A stretch of 64,000 nt of DNA from Tethya wilhelma (taxonomy: Eukaryota > Porifera > Demospongiae > Tethyida > Tethyidae), in assembly GCA_964030475.1 (NCBI GenBank), contig CAXIPT010000001.1, positions 12,057,823-12,121,822 of the forward strand. The letters are read 5' to 3'. Shown piece by piece: positions 35,501-46,543 of the stretch. The translations under genes were made by a program, and so were the position numbers. The first letter of the stretch is position 1; each line of letters begins with the position of its first letter. The notes below the pieces were generated by a model that was given only the letters and a program-made list of their open reading frames with translations, was not told the DNA's origin and did not search any database.

Positions 35501-38202
35501 CTGAGCGCTAGCTAGCTAGCTCCAGCCGGCTCCACCTACAACTACGTGACGTCATATGTTGTACAAAAAATTTTACCTAAATTGCAAAATTAGAACAGGA
35601 AGCGTTATTTACGGAATGTGCGTACAGACATCACACAGACGGAAGTGCATAGATTCGAATGCCATGTAACGTATATGTGGGGCTTGCTCACGCTCGCCCC
35701 AATCACCCTCTAAAGGCTAAACAGCGTCTTTAGAATGGCAAGGGTATCATGTTATAAGCAAAGTTGTGTCCGTGTGTGTGTGTAGCCTCGTACCCAGGTC
35801 TTCCCCAAAAAAGTATGCGTGAGGAAAAAGGAAGGGAAGTTGCTTAACTATGAGGGGAAGGGGCTTAACTTTGCAACTCGTGAAATACAAAATATGCGCC
35901 GGGGAAGGCCTGGGAACGAGGCTATGTGTGTGTGTGTGTGTGTGTAACGGAGGGTCATGTGACCTTGAGTGAAAATGCTACTTTTTTTCTGGACCATGGA
36001 GAATGCAGGCTAAGATAAGAGTGAGTAGAGAGTTAACTTATACAGTGCTAGCCTAGAATAGAGCAACATGCAGGCGCTACAAAGATGACTGTTTTCGAGA
36101 TCGCTGACAAGGCTTATCAGTGGCATCAGTATCCAAAAAAGAAGCATGATAGGGGAGCCAATCTTTCACAAATGAAGCGTAGCAAGGGGAGACCATTTGT
36201 TCCAATGAGTCTGCTTCTCTGTCACTGTACACAAAACTTAGCTAGCCAAATAAAGAGTTTTTTTACGAGCTGATTGCGAAAATGGCATAAATTGGTAATG
36301 ATTGTCAGTTGAATATGTACATAGACTTATTGTGCTGTGTATTTCATGAGCCATACCAGGAGTACAGATTGCTGTGGGAGTGCATGCATGAGATCTATCA
36401 GTAACCATCAGTATACTTCATACACTAGCAAGCCACACTCTTTGTGTATATATAATAAAATTAAGGAGAAATTTAGCTTTCTTTTTCAAGTTTGTTCTAG
36501 GAACCAATCAATCAGAGGGATAGCTAGAGATGCTATGCATACTGACTAAGCTCTTGGAATACTTCAATCTTTGTTGCCGACTTGGATGCATTATAAAACT
36601 CAGGCTGAGAGCAATTCAAGATAGTATAATGGGATAATTTAATTTTCTTGCTCATCTTGACCTATCAGATCTCACTAGCAATTGATGACAACTTGAAGGA
36701 GTGCAGGAGTGATTCACCTGGCCTTATGTCACACACTTGGCCATTGACCAATAGCTTGAGTATTGTATTCTAGTGTCTCTACTTTCATATTTAGAGTTGC
36801 TATTATTGAATGATACAACTGAAACTAAACATACAGAAAACAAACAACTAGCATAATACTATAATTTGACTAATATTTGCATAGGGGAAATTTTAGTACG
36901 TATCATTGTATGCAAAAATTTAACACTCAAAATTTTGATGATCCATTACCAACATAATGCAGGCACTACGTGAGTATGAAAACTAAATACACAAAATATT
37001 TTCAAAGCAAAATATCTTAAACTACAGTACTCTGCACACATGCACGTAATTAAGCAGGTAACCCTTTGTTTGTGTGGGACTTGTCATACTCGTTGCAATA
37101 ACACGCACATTTGCATTCATAACTACTTACCTGCTTTTTGGTTGGTGCTTTTCATTTTCTTGAGCAGATGTGCCCTCCACTCCCATTTTCTCAATCTTTG
37201 CTCCAAGTCATTCATAGCACTCTTATTGCTGGTGTTCTGAGTGACTAGCTCATACTTAAGACCTTCCAACTCCTGATCAGATGCTCTCAGCAGGTCATCA
37301 ATTCGAGAACCGCGAGATGAAGGATCACGAAAGACTGTGTGTGTGATACATGAGAGGAATTGCTGAAGAATGTCTGAGTGTGCACAACTAACAGTATCTG
37401 AGGAATGGGACCATCTGGTGGGGGCATTCATTAACACTGCTACCCCATGCCTCTCTGCATGACTCACTCAATCAACAACTTGTACTAATGGTGNTTTGTT
37501 TGTGTGGGACTTGTCACACTCGTTCCATTGCAATAACACGGCACATTTGCATTCATAACTATTTACCTGCTTTTTGGTTGGTGCTTTTCATTTTCTTGAG
37601 CAGATGTGCCCTCCACTCCCATTTTCTCAATCTTTGCTCCAAGTCATTCATAGCACTCTTATTGCTGGTGTTCTGAGTAACTAGCTCATACTTAAGACCT
37701 TCCAACTCCTGATCAGATGCTCTCAGCAGGTCATCAATTCGAGAACCGCGAGATGAAGGATCACGAAAGACTGTGTGTGTGATACATGAGAGGAATTGCT
37801 AAAGAATGTCTGAGTGTGCACAACTAACAGCATCTGAGGAATGGGACCATCTGGTGGGGGCATTCATTAACACTGCTACCCCATGCCTCTCTGCATGACT
37901 CACTCAATCAACAACTTGTACTAATGGTGTGGTCTAGACACTTACAATGGCATTGTTGTGAGCCTAGCTCTGAGATACCATTGCATTAATTTACAGTGAT
38001 AGCTTACATTTAGCACTGTCCCTGGCACCTTTCTTTAGCAACATCTTAGCTATTGCTTGGTGATTTAACATCACTGCCAAATCCAATGGAAGGAATCCAT
38101 CATCATTAGGTCTGTGTGAATTGATGAATACACAATGTATTACTATGGAGCTATTCATAGGGCTTTCATTGTTCCACTAGATACACACAACACAACACAA
38201 CA

Positions 38203-38244
<42 letters not shown>

Positions 38245-41200
38245 AAAGCTTCCTCCCCACATACAACTTACACAATAACAGACATAAATTACAGTAGCAC
38301 CTGAATGGCACAACAACTGAATTAAGCTATTTCTACTTACTGTTGAAGCTCTGACATTGGTTTTGCCTCCAACAGCTGCTCCACTACCAGGAGGTTGTCT
38401 TGTTCAATGTGGTCAAATAAAACTGGATTAGCAAATTGAGACATATACAATATCATAGACACACAAGAATCAAACAAATGCAAACACAAGAGCCAGTATG
38501 AAAAACAGACATTAAAGATACACAATATATATAGCTGCAAAGACACTCCAAAAAAATAGCAAACACACTATCTCATAACATTAATCTACCTTTCAACGGG
38601 TCTGTAGCCAAGTTCTTCTTACTGCCACTTCTGAACAGTGTGGATACTGAGTGTGAGTGTGTCAGTGTGCAATGTCAGTGTGTGCATGTGTGTAGGGGCA
38701 TGTGTAGATGAGGTAGTATACGTTAGAAGATAAAGGCTATTCATTGCATAGCAGTAAAGGAAGGTAGCGTAACAGTGATAGGATGATTGAGTGGAGGATT
38801 CAACAAGTAAGCATAATGTTCACATAAAAAGTGCTAGTTGCTATAGTTTCACTCAGAGGAGCTTCAATCTGCACACCCCCTCACTCTATAGCTTGAATGA
38901 CAAATTAGCACTAAGTGCTTCTGGCACTGCCTACAGTATGTGACTTAGAGCATCAATGTCAAACATACAGCCCCCACACACTGTCAACACTATAGGAACA
39001 CAAGCCGTGTATAAACATCACGAAGAAAACACACTGATACATGAAGGAAACACACCGATCGATGTATGAACATCACAAAGGCTCTTAGGATGGAATCTGA
39101 GACATCCATTGGCTTGTTTTGCCAATAATGATAGATCATGAAAGCTTACTGTCTGACAGTGCTGACTCAAACACCTCATAAGCTTTGCCTCTTTGATGCT
39201 ATTTTAGTGTTTGTTTTAGTAGTCTACACTACCCATAGTTCAGATTTCTTGCATGATTTCAATTCTTTCTGATGTAGATGTTAATTGTTCATAATTATCT
39301 AATCATCAGTCACGTACACTCCTCACTCTCACCTGCTCCATCTAGGTCAGGTTCACTTCCTCTGCGACCTAGTCTGGTCTTGGACGAGGAACGAGTTAGC
39401 CTTGGTGTCCCAGTGGGTGTTCCAACTGGGGTGGCTCCAGGGGTACTGGCTGTCCTCTTGAAGGCATCTCTCTGAGAATCATCTCCAACTGGACTCAGGT
39501 GTTCCATGCTGCGGGAGAGGTGGTTTGAGCTGCATGTTTGTGTATGTGAGTGGCACAGATCACACTATGGGATATAATTGATTGCTGCACATAATGGATG
39601 ACCAACGAAGTGAGGGACAATCACGTGGTACACATCGAACTCACCCTAAAGTGGAGTCAAGATTAGACACACTTCGACTGCGTCTTCTCTTCTTCTTCAT
39701 GGATGCACTAGAATCCTTCCCGCTTCCTTCAGTGCTGTCTCCATTACCGCTGCCAAGATTCAACTTCCCCAACTTCTTGGCTATCTTGTGGAGCATTGCA
39801 CTCCTTGACGACTTGGACTTGCCATTCCTGCTGGTTTGAGAACAGAGATCATTGAACGAACCGTGGATTCTTTTACGGTCTAGTGAGCTACTTTGATCAT
39901 CGTCAGGAAGGGGGCATCGTGGCAAGGAACTAGTTTGACTTGGAGCAACAGAACAGACAAATGTTTTTGAATTCAATCTTTTTCTAATAAGCATTGGTGA
40001 CCATCTCACACTGAACTTAGACTTAGAGTTAGGAAGTGAGTGGCTTTTGAGTCGTCTACTGCCTACACTGGCAAGTGACAGTGGACTGCTTGGTGGTCCT
40101 GTGCTAGCATCTAGTGTTGAGCAACTATCTGAGAGAGAACTAGAGCTGATTTCACTGCTAAGATCATCATCATCAAACTCATCTTCATCACTGGTGGTTG
40201 AACTCTCAAAGTCATTGTAGTGATAGCCATGAGGTTGAAGAGAGGAATTATGGTCCTCATCAAAGTTAGTCACCAAAACTTCCATCACAGTTCAGGACTG
40301 GGCAAGTAGAACTTACAATGAATAGACTAGCTGTAAATAGTGTCAGTGTTTCACAGTACAAACTGAGTTGCTTCTAAACTTAAATGCTTATGTAGTCCAA
40401 GATGAAACTAAACTGCATGGCTGCCAAACTCTTGAGATTATGCAATAGAAAAGGGCTGCCAACTGTTCTAGACTGATGCCAACAACAGCAATATACGCAA
40501 CTGTGGCGATTTCCAGGAAGACTGTGCGCTCTAGAGTTCTTTGATCTGTTTTTACTCTCAGTGGCTTCTTGTGCTTTGCTGTGTCCACAACTACAGGCCT
40601 AACAGACAATCAACTACAGCAGCTACAAGCTTCCTGTAGAGATTTATTGTAGATCAACTGTAACTCAGTAGTTCCACACAGCACTGGTTGTGGTGGCTGG
40701 ATAGGAAGTTATTTGTAGTGATGAGCCTCAAAGGAGACGTAAGGTTTCTAATTGAGTAAACGGTACAGCCTGCTGTTGTAAAGTGGGACTCTGCATTGTT
40801 TTGTCCATTAACAAATTCCTTGCCACAGAGATTGTCTAATTATTGTGTTTATGTCTATCTTGGAAGCATGCACATGCACAGGTATTTATGTCAATAATAT
40901 GCAGTAGGGTTCTTACCTCTTGTAGGCTAAAGCTCCCTCTGAGTCACTCTACATAGAGTCATCACAAGTCACATAAACAAAGGAAAACAAAGACGAATTA
41001 GATAAACAACATTCTGTATGCTGACAACATGAAACAGTTTAATACCGTAAACCTGGAAATATTGGGGGTATGTTAAATTTAGCGATTTGGCGATTATCTC
41101 GGAAATCGCCAAATTTAATGTACCGCCAATATTTTCCAAATACATTTTTTGCATTTAAAAAATGCGAGTGTACAGTCAATGACCGCTAAATGTAAAACCA

Positions 41201-44032
41201 CTAATATTTTTGTTGGTGGCTGCCAGACAAAAATCGCCAAATTAAATTACCGCCAATATTTCCACGTTTACGGTACATAAAACAAACATGCCTCAACAGC
41301 AGCAGTTAACACTCACTCTTGATCTGAACTGTCCCAAATGTTCACCACCTTCATGCATGCTCTCATTATGTCTTTCAAACCCCTTACAATTATTATCAGA
41401 GAATGTTGATCGTGATCTAGGCAATTTGGGGCTGACTTGAAGGTATTCAATGCCACTATTCTTGGGTCTACTACATGCACTCTTCTTTCTATGCTGTAAG
41501 TTAGGCCTCATCATTGAGAGCTTGCCTAAGCTGTGTGATCGACGCCGTGGTTGTGGATTAGTGGATGGCTCACTAGCACAAGCAGTACTAGTTGGGTGAA
41601 TATCCAAGTGTTGCATGAACATCACAATGGGGGTTTGAGAGGTCAAACTACTTGAAGTGAAGAGAAAAGAATCCAACCTTTTGACTAGAAGCAAATGAGC
41701 ACTGGTACTACAGAGCACTCAAGATTGCTTAATACTCAGTATGCTATATATAGGCTTATATATTTAACTTGCTAACAAACAATCTAATAATAATAGTTTA
41801 TACTTGACACTGGCTTCGCTGAGTTAAACTTTCTCCCTTGCTTCTAACTACAAACGACACTGAACTGACTGCTCAGAGTTAACAATTTATAGCACAAGAT
41901 TGCTGTTTACGTTGCACTTTTAAGGGCCTGATGGTGATTGTGTCAAAACATATGCTCTAAAGTGGTGATACTCTATACCAAATGTGCATACATTGGAAAC
42001 CTCATACAGGATATGTTACAACTAAGGAGGGGATAAATCCTCTGAGCACCAGTTAGAATTACTAGTTCTCAGATGTTATGATCATAATGTAGCTGTGCCA
42101 AATTCATCAATACTTATATAAAGGCCTCAATTAATCATGTTGCATCATGACATCAGCCCCACTCTCCTCACCAAGAACATGACAACTATTTCTCAAGACT
42201 AACCACAGTCCCTGGCACACCAGACAACACTATAGGTGAGGCTAGCCACTAGCTAGTCAGGTAATTCATTGTTGAGTATACACATAAGTCAACAATGAAA
42301 CCTATCCACACACAGAGAAACAGAGGGAAGTGCTCTAGGAGTAGACACAACAGGCAAGTTCCTAACTCAATTAAAGTTGCAAAATGAAAAAGGAAAGTCA
42401 TTCAGAAATGGTGTGCTATGGAGGGATCAATATTGCAAGGCAATAAATATAGTACATTAAATAAAGCATTCATAAGTAATTCGCTGTCAAGTTGTTGGTA
42501 AAGTGGTAAAAGAGGTGAAGTACAGGTTGCTTGCCAAACTTGTAGCTTCTAGCACCTACTTCAGTGAAGTAGTGTTACCACAAAGGCTAATGTTAACATG
42601 ATGTGCAACACACTTTCTCTATATCTAGTCAAAATGTCTAACCTGGGACACACAAGGCTAGCAGTATACCTAGAGTTGACTTACAGTGACATCAGGACTG
42701 TAGTCACCACTGTTATTAGATTGAGGCATCTCATCAGCTGCAGATAAAAGTTGCAGTTTCATCCGTTCAAGCTGAAGTTCAGGACTTGAGATTCTGTTCT
42801 GCTTCTTCACACGTTCTCTCTCTTCATTTCTCTCTGTTGGGGTTGCAGTAGACAGTCTTTTTCCTCCAGAAGGAGAGTTCTTGGCACTGTGCCTCTTAGT
42901 TGAGAACCGACTCAGTTTAGAGTCACTATTGTTCTTCTTCAGGTTCTTCTCTTTACCAGCTCTGGAACTTGAGGCCTGATCCATTGCTGACCCACCAACC
43001 TCTTCATACTTGTGTCTGGGTCTGACCTCGTCATATTGATGACGTCGTCGTGGGCGGACTTTTTCTGAGCCTGATCGTGTTGGAGATGTCAAGTGGCTGG
43101 TCATATCTCCACTATAGGCTTCATTGCCAGGATCACAATTGTGAACCGACATTAGACGTCTGCTTGACGTCTCTTGTTGGTGCTGGAAGCTAGAGTTGCG
43201 TCGCAGAGGGGATGGCTTGGTCTCCCTGCTCTCATAGCCTCCCTCTATGGGAGAGCCAGTCCGACTGCGACTATCACCACTGGTGTAGCTGGGGCTGAAG
43301 TGTCTGCTAGAGCTGAAGTCACTGAAGGATGAGGGTATGGTGGCAGACTCATCATAGCTGGACCGCCTTGAGCCTCGTGACCCTGAGCTAGAGTGGGAGG
43401 GTGTAGGAGAGGTGGCGGAGTCAGTAAAGCTGTGTCTCTTGTAGCCTGTTGTCACGTGGCCACTCCGGGCATCTGAGGGGGAGCAATTCATCATAGTATT
43501 GTAAATAGTTCTTTATATGATGGCCTACTTATAGCTCAAATGAGAGACTCACCATATGTGAAGTTGTGAGTATTTCCACTAGGAGAGTTAGGGAAGTAGT
43601 GCTTGGGAGGAAGGTGAGCCTGGTCCATGTGACCGACAGTCCGTCCAAAGGATCCACCAAAGTCAGGCATGGCTGAACTTTCTTCTTCCATATACCATGC
43701 ATCTCCTAAAGCAATTCAAACCAATTTAAACATGTACTTAGTAAGTGAAGATGGCCACCTCTTACCCACTAACTCTCAGTAACAATATTCATTGTAATGA
43801 CTAACACCCCACTTCCCTGGCAACAGACCAACAAACAACAATGCTATCGTATTTTCACAGTTGCAGAAGATAATTATACTGTCAGAGAATTCATGTATGT
43901 TCTTAAAATAGTACTACGTGTATCAGTCCTGAAATATTCTCAGACAACTTTCCAAGGTGTAGTCCTACTATTACATGTGTACACAGACTCAAAACAATAC
44001 AAGGAAGGGTTACAAGACACACAGGCATACAC

Positions 44033-44077
<45 letters not shown>

Positions 44078-44335
44078 AATTTAGCGGATCTATTCATGTG
44101 AGTGCTATTCCATCTACATTCCAAAATGAGCCCTGGTCGGTCTAATAAAGGCTACATGTGGGTCATAGTTTCAACTGATATGATCAAATTCATTACCATA
44201 AGGCAGTGGAGTAACAACATTCAATTATAGCAGGCATAAAATACCACTGAACAATCATTCTACTATAGAATTTTAAATTGCACATGTTTCCATAATAGTT
44301 GTGGCTTCAATGTTCCCATCACACTCACACACACA

Positions 44336-44381
<46 letters not shown>

Positions 44382-46339
44382 TGCACACACGCACACATAT
44401 GTACAACGCTATGCTTCAACAACTCACCTCTGTTATGTGTGTTAGTTGGGTTGGGTGTCATAGATCTTCTAGTCCCGTTCTGAGAAAAGAGAGGGTGATG
44501 CTTGTTTTGAGCAGAGGATGGCCTTTGAGGGTAATGGTGATGATGTGACCTGTGTATACAATCATAGCATGTGTGTGTGCCAGGAACAGTGTAAAGTGTT
44601 TTCAAACACTATGCGGCCATTCATGCAAGAGTTGCAGTTGTTGGAAACAGGACATGGTAAATGCTAGTATCAGACAAACACCTATACAATCATGGTAGTC
44701 TAGACCCACAGGCTAAAAGACACTCTTACAAAGACTCATTCACACTATACAGTCATCTCCCTCACCAACACATATCAGGTAATTGAAATGCTATAAAGGG
44801 GTAATGGAACCTCATTGTATTTTATGTGGTTTACTCCAGTTCTCAGAATAATAGGCTACACTCACCACAAAACAACTACTGACCTGCTAACAACTACAGT
44901 ACTATACCAGTGACCATATCACACATTTTATTGCATCAAAGCACATAGTCTTCCTAGCAATGACAGACATCAAACATACATCTACACCCTCAGGGCATGC
45001 ATCAAAAGGACAAGAGTAACAATAGAAATATTAAAATTTAACACACACTTTTGAATCACCATACAATTTACCTCCTATACAGGACACACTATATTCTAAC
45101 CTGTGTGATTTTGCCTCAGAGATATCCAACTGCTGAGTATAGTCCGAGTGAGTACTACCCTGAGAGCTGCCACCATCCCAGGCAAACCCTGGAAGATGAC
45201 CCTCAGCTGGGGGCCCTCTTTGGGGAGGGTAAACAGCTCTCTGATACTTCAAGCCAGCATTCTCTGAATGAGGAGGATGGTGATGGTGGTAACAGTCTGG
45301 GTTGTCTCTACCATAATATTCATTGCGATAGTGTTCATTCTCTACTCCATTCATCACTCTGCCAAAGCCTTCACTTCTCCTTTGATGGTGATGTCTCATG
45401 TCTCTACCATCTGTACTGTTGTAAGCTGACATGTGTACCAATGCATGTCCACCAAGTTGTGCACCTGGACTACTCCTTGTCCTATTGCCAGTTCGTTCCA
45501 TATTGGAATGGCTGTGGTATCGATGCATGGATTGCTGCGAGCTGGAGTGAGACGATGAGTACCCATTGCTCATTCCTGATATCGGAGACACAGGCTGGGA
45601 GTTACCCACATAGTGGGTATGCTGCTGTTGTTGTTGCTGGTATGGGTCTGGACTCCAACTGCATGAGAAAGAATTCAATAAAAGCCTTGTACAAACAAGT
45701 TGGAATGGATCAGCCATTAGGCATAATATAGTAGTAATGGATATTTGAGCACTACAGTACTTGCACTTAGTAAATCATGCACAGGTGCAGCTGAGCAGCA
45801 CCTCACCCCCATAGTAGCACATGCACAGGTGCACACAGTGATGGACTGGTGTGCATCACTCCACAGCTCATGTAGTAACACAAGACCATTAAAGCTCTCA
45901 AAGTTAGTATAACTATCAGCTCAACCCTACTTAATATGGGATGACCACATGATAGACTTTATTAGCCCAAGTGGTAGACCACAGCCTTAGGATCACAGTA
46001 TATAGCCAGATCATGGAAATTATGCACCAAGGGAATCACAGGGAGTCCCCATGGAATTTACTATTCCCTCATGCCTCTCTCTAGAACTCTACTAACTGTG
46101 GATTTATGTTTACCATGCGGGTTGTTTATCATTCTAGATACAAACAGCTACAAACAACAGATTTTCTAGCGATAGCACAAGTTCATAATTTGTTTGTTTG
46201 TTTATCTAGATCTTATCACAAAGTAATTACTTTCCTTAGATAGGGCCAGCCAAAGGGCAGTGGGCACACTTTCATTTCTATACTGATCCATAACTTACCC
46301 AGCTCCAGGAGGTGGAGTGGACTGCGGCCTGTTACTCAT
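26536..46339 (-). CDS. ANKFN1: ANKFN1 / wide-awake homologue (ankyrin, fibronectin III, RA-type protein), long isoform
   Basis: Exons of the long form: 46339-46299, 45658-45101, 44549-44428, 43705-43553, 43472-42685, 40948-40917, 39508-39333, 38646-38590, 38422-38341, 38111-38008, 37466-37131 (or its duplicate at 37902-37567), 31960-31847, 31759-31662, 31391-31196, 29277-29254, 29196-29169, 29083-28565, 28329-28207, 28131-27800, 27729-27557, then about 27460, 27256 and 26911-26536. Phases agree to 27557; the last joins are unresolved. The N-terminal 560 residues are His/Ser/Pro-rich and probably disordered. Ankyrin repeats follow (LFDHIEQDNLLVVEQLLEA; GFLPLDLAVMLNHQAIAKML), then fibronectin III (PPGPPRNVKLHVTS ... 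GEQYYVRVSAYNMKGFGPS), the ANKFN1-specific region (SGLYLGYLKARSST, YPNVLPHIKIRDN) and a Ras-association-like end (VKLYITIMTTTNEVIKLVVHQL). Fly Wide awake tunes neuronal excitability and sleep; a sponge role is unknown. Confidence 0.88.
29278..31195. other. 1.9-kb ANKFN1 intron with repeats
   Basis: It contains the inverted element pair at 29411-29645, a short CA run near 29890 and a diverged direct repeat near 30370-30640 (both copies carry agctgaattaac then actactg). Small ORFs here have no recognisable domain. Confidence 0.5.
29411..29645. repeat. two inverted copies of a 57-60 bp MITE
   Basis: Copy one is 29411-29470 and copy two 29589-29645. Each begins ccaggctctc and ends gagagcctgg, and shares gaatattacat and gctgaaaaataggaaggga. 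The copies lie in opposite orientation 118 bp apart, so the transcript could fold into a hairpin. Confidence 0.75.
33927..35438. mobile_element. large foldback element with inverted minisatellite arms
   Basis: The outer arms (about 33937-34050 and 35310-35431) are inverted copies: ggagtgccatttgtctcaaa, gaacacaata, catgttttacagactggtt and catagtaacagtcagct appear in both, with scattered mismatches. Inside them are inverted arrays of a roughly 20-bp unit, ttttagtaaaagtgattgat (about 34055-34440) and its complement (about 35025-35310). Further in, tgcattgggattt(a/g)atca and its complement flank the centre near 34765 and 34890. The centre carries gatattt runs (34434-34540). No transposase is present. 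Confidence 0.75.
35783..35924. mobile_element. 142-bp MITE inserted in a TG repeat
   Basis: Ends tagcctcgtacccaggtctt and, inverted, tagcctcgttcccaggcctt extend to ccccc-type arms of 24 bp with two mismatches. It splits a (tg)n tract, giving tgtgtgtg on both sides, which would fit an 8-bp hAT-type target duplication but cannot be told from the repeat. Confidence 0.65.
37131..37902 (-). repeat. 436-bp tandem copy of an ANKFN1 exon, one copy with a stop codon, around an N
   Basis: Exon copies 37466-37131 and 37902-37567 are almost identical, offset 436 bp, with an undetermined base (n) at 37494 between them. Both encode the segment from SHAERHGVAVLMN to LRKWEWRAHLLKKMKS. In the upstream (5') copy the codon after AHSDIL is TAG instead of CAG, so only 37466-37131 is open. 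Either copy joins exon 38008 and exon 31960 in the right phase. A collapsed allele pair placed in tandem by the assembler is the simplest reading. Confidence 0.8.
38203..38242. repeat. (CA)n microsatellite in ANKFN1 intron
   Basis: An uninterrupted ca run of about 20 units between the two ankyrin-coding exons. Confidence 0.9.
39645..40285 (-). CDS. ANKFN1: alternative first coding exon of ANKFN1 (short isoform)
   Basis: ATG at 40285 opens 641 bp ending at a GTGAGT donor (phase 2), which joins exon 39508-39333 in frame. An in-frame TGA lies two codons upstream of the ATG with no acceptor between them, so this must be a first exon with its own promoter upstream. It encodes an acidic stretch (SSTTSDEDEFDDDDLSSE) followed by basic, Ser-rich sequence (MKKKRRRSRSVSNLDS). 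No structured domain is recognised; the segment is probably disordered and phosphorylated. Confidence 0.65.
40388..40598 (-). CDS. possible alternative terminal exon of the ANKFN1 5' region
   Basis: An acceptor at 40599-40600 in phase 2 fits the donor of exon 40948-40917 and opens 70 codons ending in TAA (RPVVVDTAKHKKPLRVKTDQ at the start). If used, it would make a short protein of the disordered N-terminal region only. Alternatively it is noise in an intron. No homology is recognised. Confidence 0.3.
41043..41275. mobile_element. 233-bp MITE with TACCGTAAAC ends in ANKFN1 intron
   Basis: The left end taccgtaaacctggaaatat and the inverted right end taccgtaaacgtggaaatat match over about 25 bp with one mismatch. 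Internal segments cgccaaattta and their complements add further pairing. It has no ORF of its own. Confidence 0.7.
41317..41622 (-). CDS. ANKFN1: second alternative first coding exon of ANKFN1
   Basis: ATG at 41622 opens 306 bp to a GTGAGT donor in phase 0, the phase required by exon 40948-40917. The encoded 102 residues are Ser/Arg/Pro-rich (STNPQPRRRSHSLGKLSMM) with no known domain. The open frame continues upstream to about 41718 without an ATG, so it could instead be an internal exon with an acceptor near 41680. Which is right cannot be told from sequence alone. Confidence 0.5.
44033..44077. repeat. (CA)n microsatellite in ANKFN1 5' intron
   Basis: A ca run of about 20 units; a second one lies at 44325-44378 in the next intron toward the 3' side of the plus strand. 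Confidence 0.85.
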
Positions 46340-46543
46340 CGTTTGCTGAAGTCAGAAGATCATCAGCAAGTTGCTGTGCTAGCGTTCCGAGTAGCGTTCT
46401 AACATAGGACACACCCACTTACTCATTAATATTGCATGAGGGCGAGCTAGCTATAGCTAGCTGGGAGTGTGTGTGATGTCATAGTGTGCCTACATAAACA
46501 ATGGATATCAAGCTATATCCATGTTTATACTATTTTGAACAGT
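46340..46543. promoter_or_regulatory. shared head-to-head promoter region, ANKFN1 long form / sulfotransferase
   Basis: 204 bp separate the two start codons. The stretch includes two agcgttc-type motifs (agcgttccgagtagcgttct, 46381-46400) and a gctagctatagctagct palindrome near 46445. Bidirectional use is inferred. Confidence 0.5.

Larger units (their letters stand above)
31961..37130. other. 5.2-kb repeat-rich ANKFN1 intron
   Basis: It lies between the exon ending 37131 and the fibronectin exon from 31960. It holds the foldback element (33927-35438), a MITE (35783-35924), and gggcgagcgtgagc-type motifs at about 33008, 33504 and, inverted, 35686. Small ORFs (32840-33022, 33783-34034, 36085-36273) show no domain and are not called genes. 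Confidence 0.6.

Noticed and set aside
36085..36273. Small plus-strand frame in the large ANKFN1 intron
   Set aside because: 62 codons, no domain, repeat-rich surroundings and no splice or promoter support.
45051..45731. Long plus-strand open frame opposite the His/Ser-rich ANKFN1 exon
   Set aside because: It is an antisense shadow of exon 45658-45101; it has no domain and the minus frame has correct splice phases.
46469..46543. N-terminal extension of the sulfotransferase frame
   Set aside because: The upstream frame is open but begins at GTG; the first ATG is at 46544 and directly precedes the membrane anchor.
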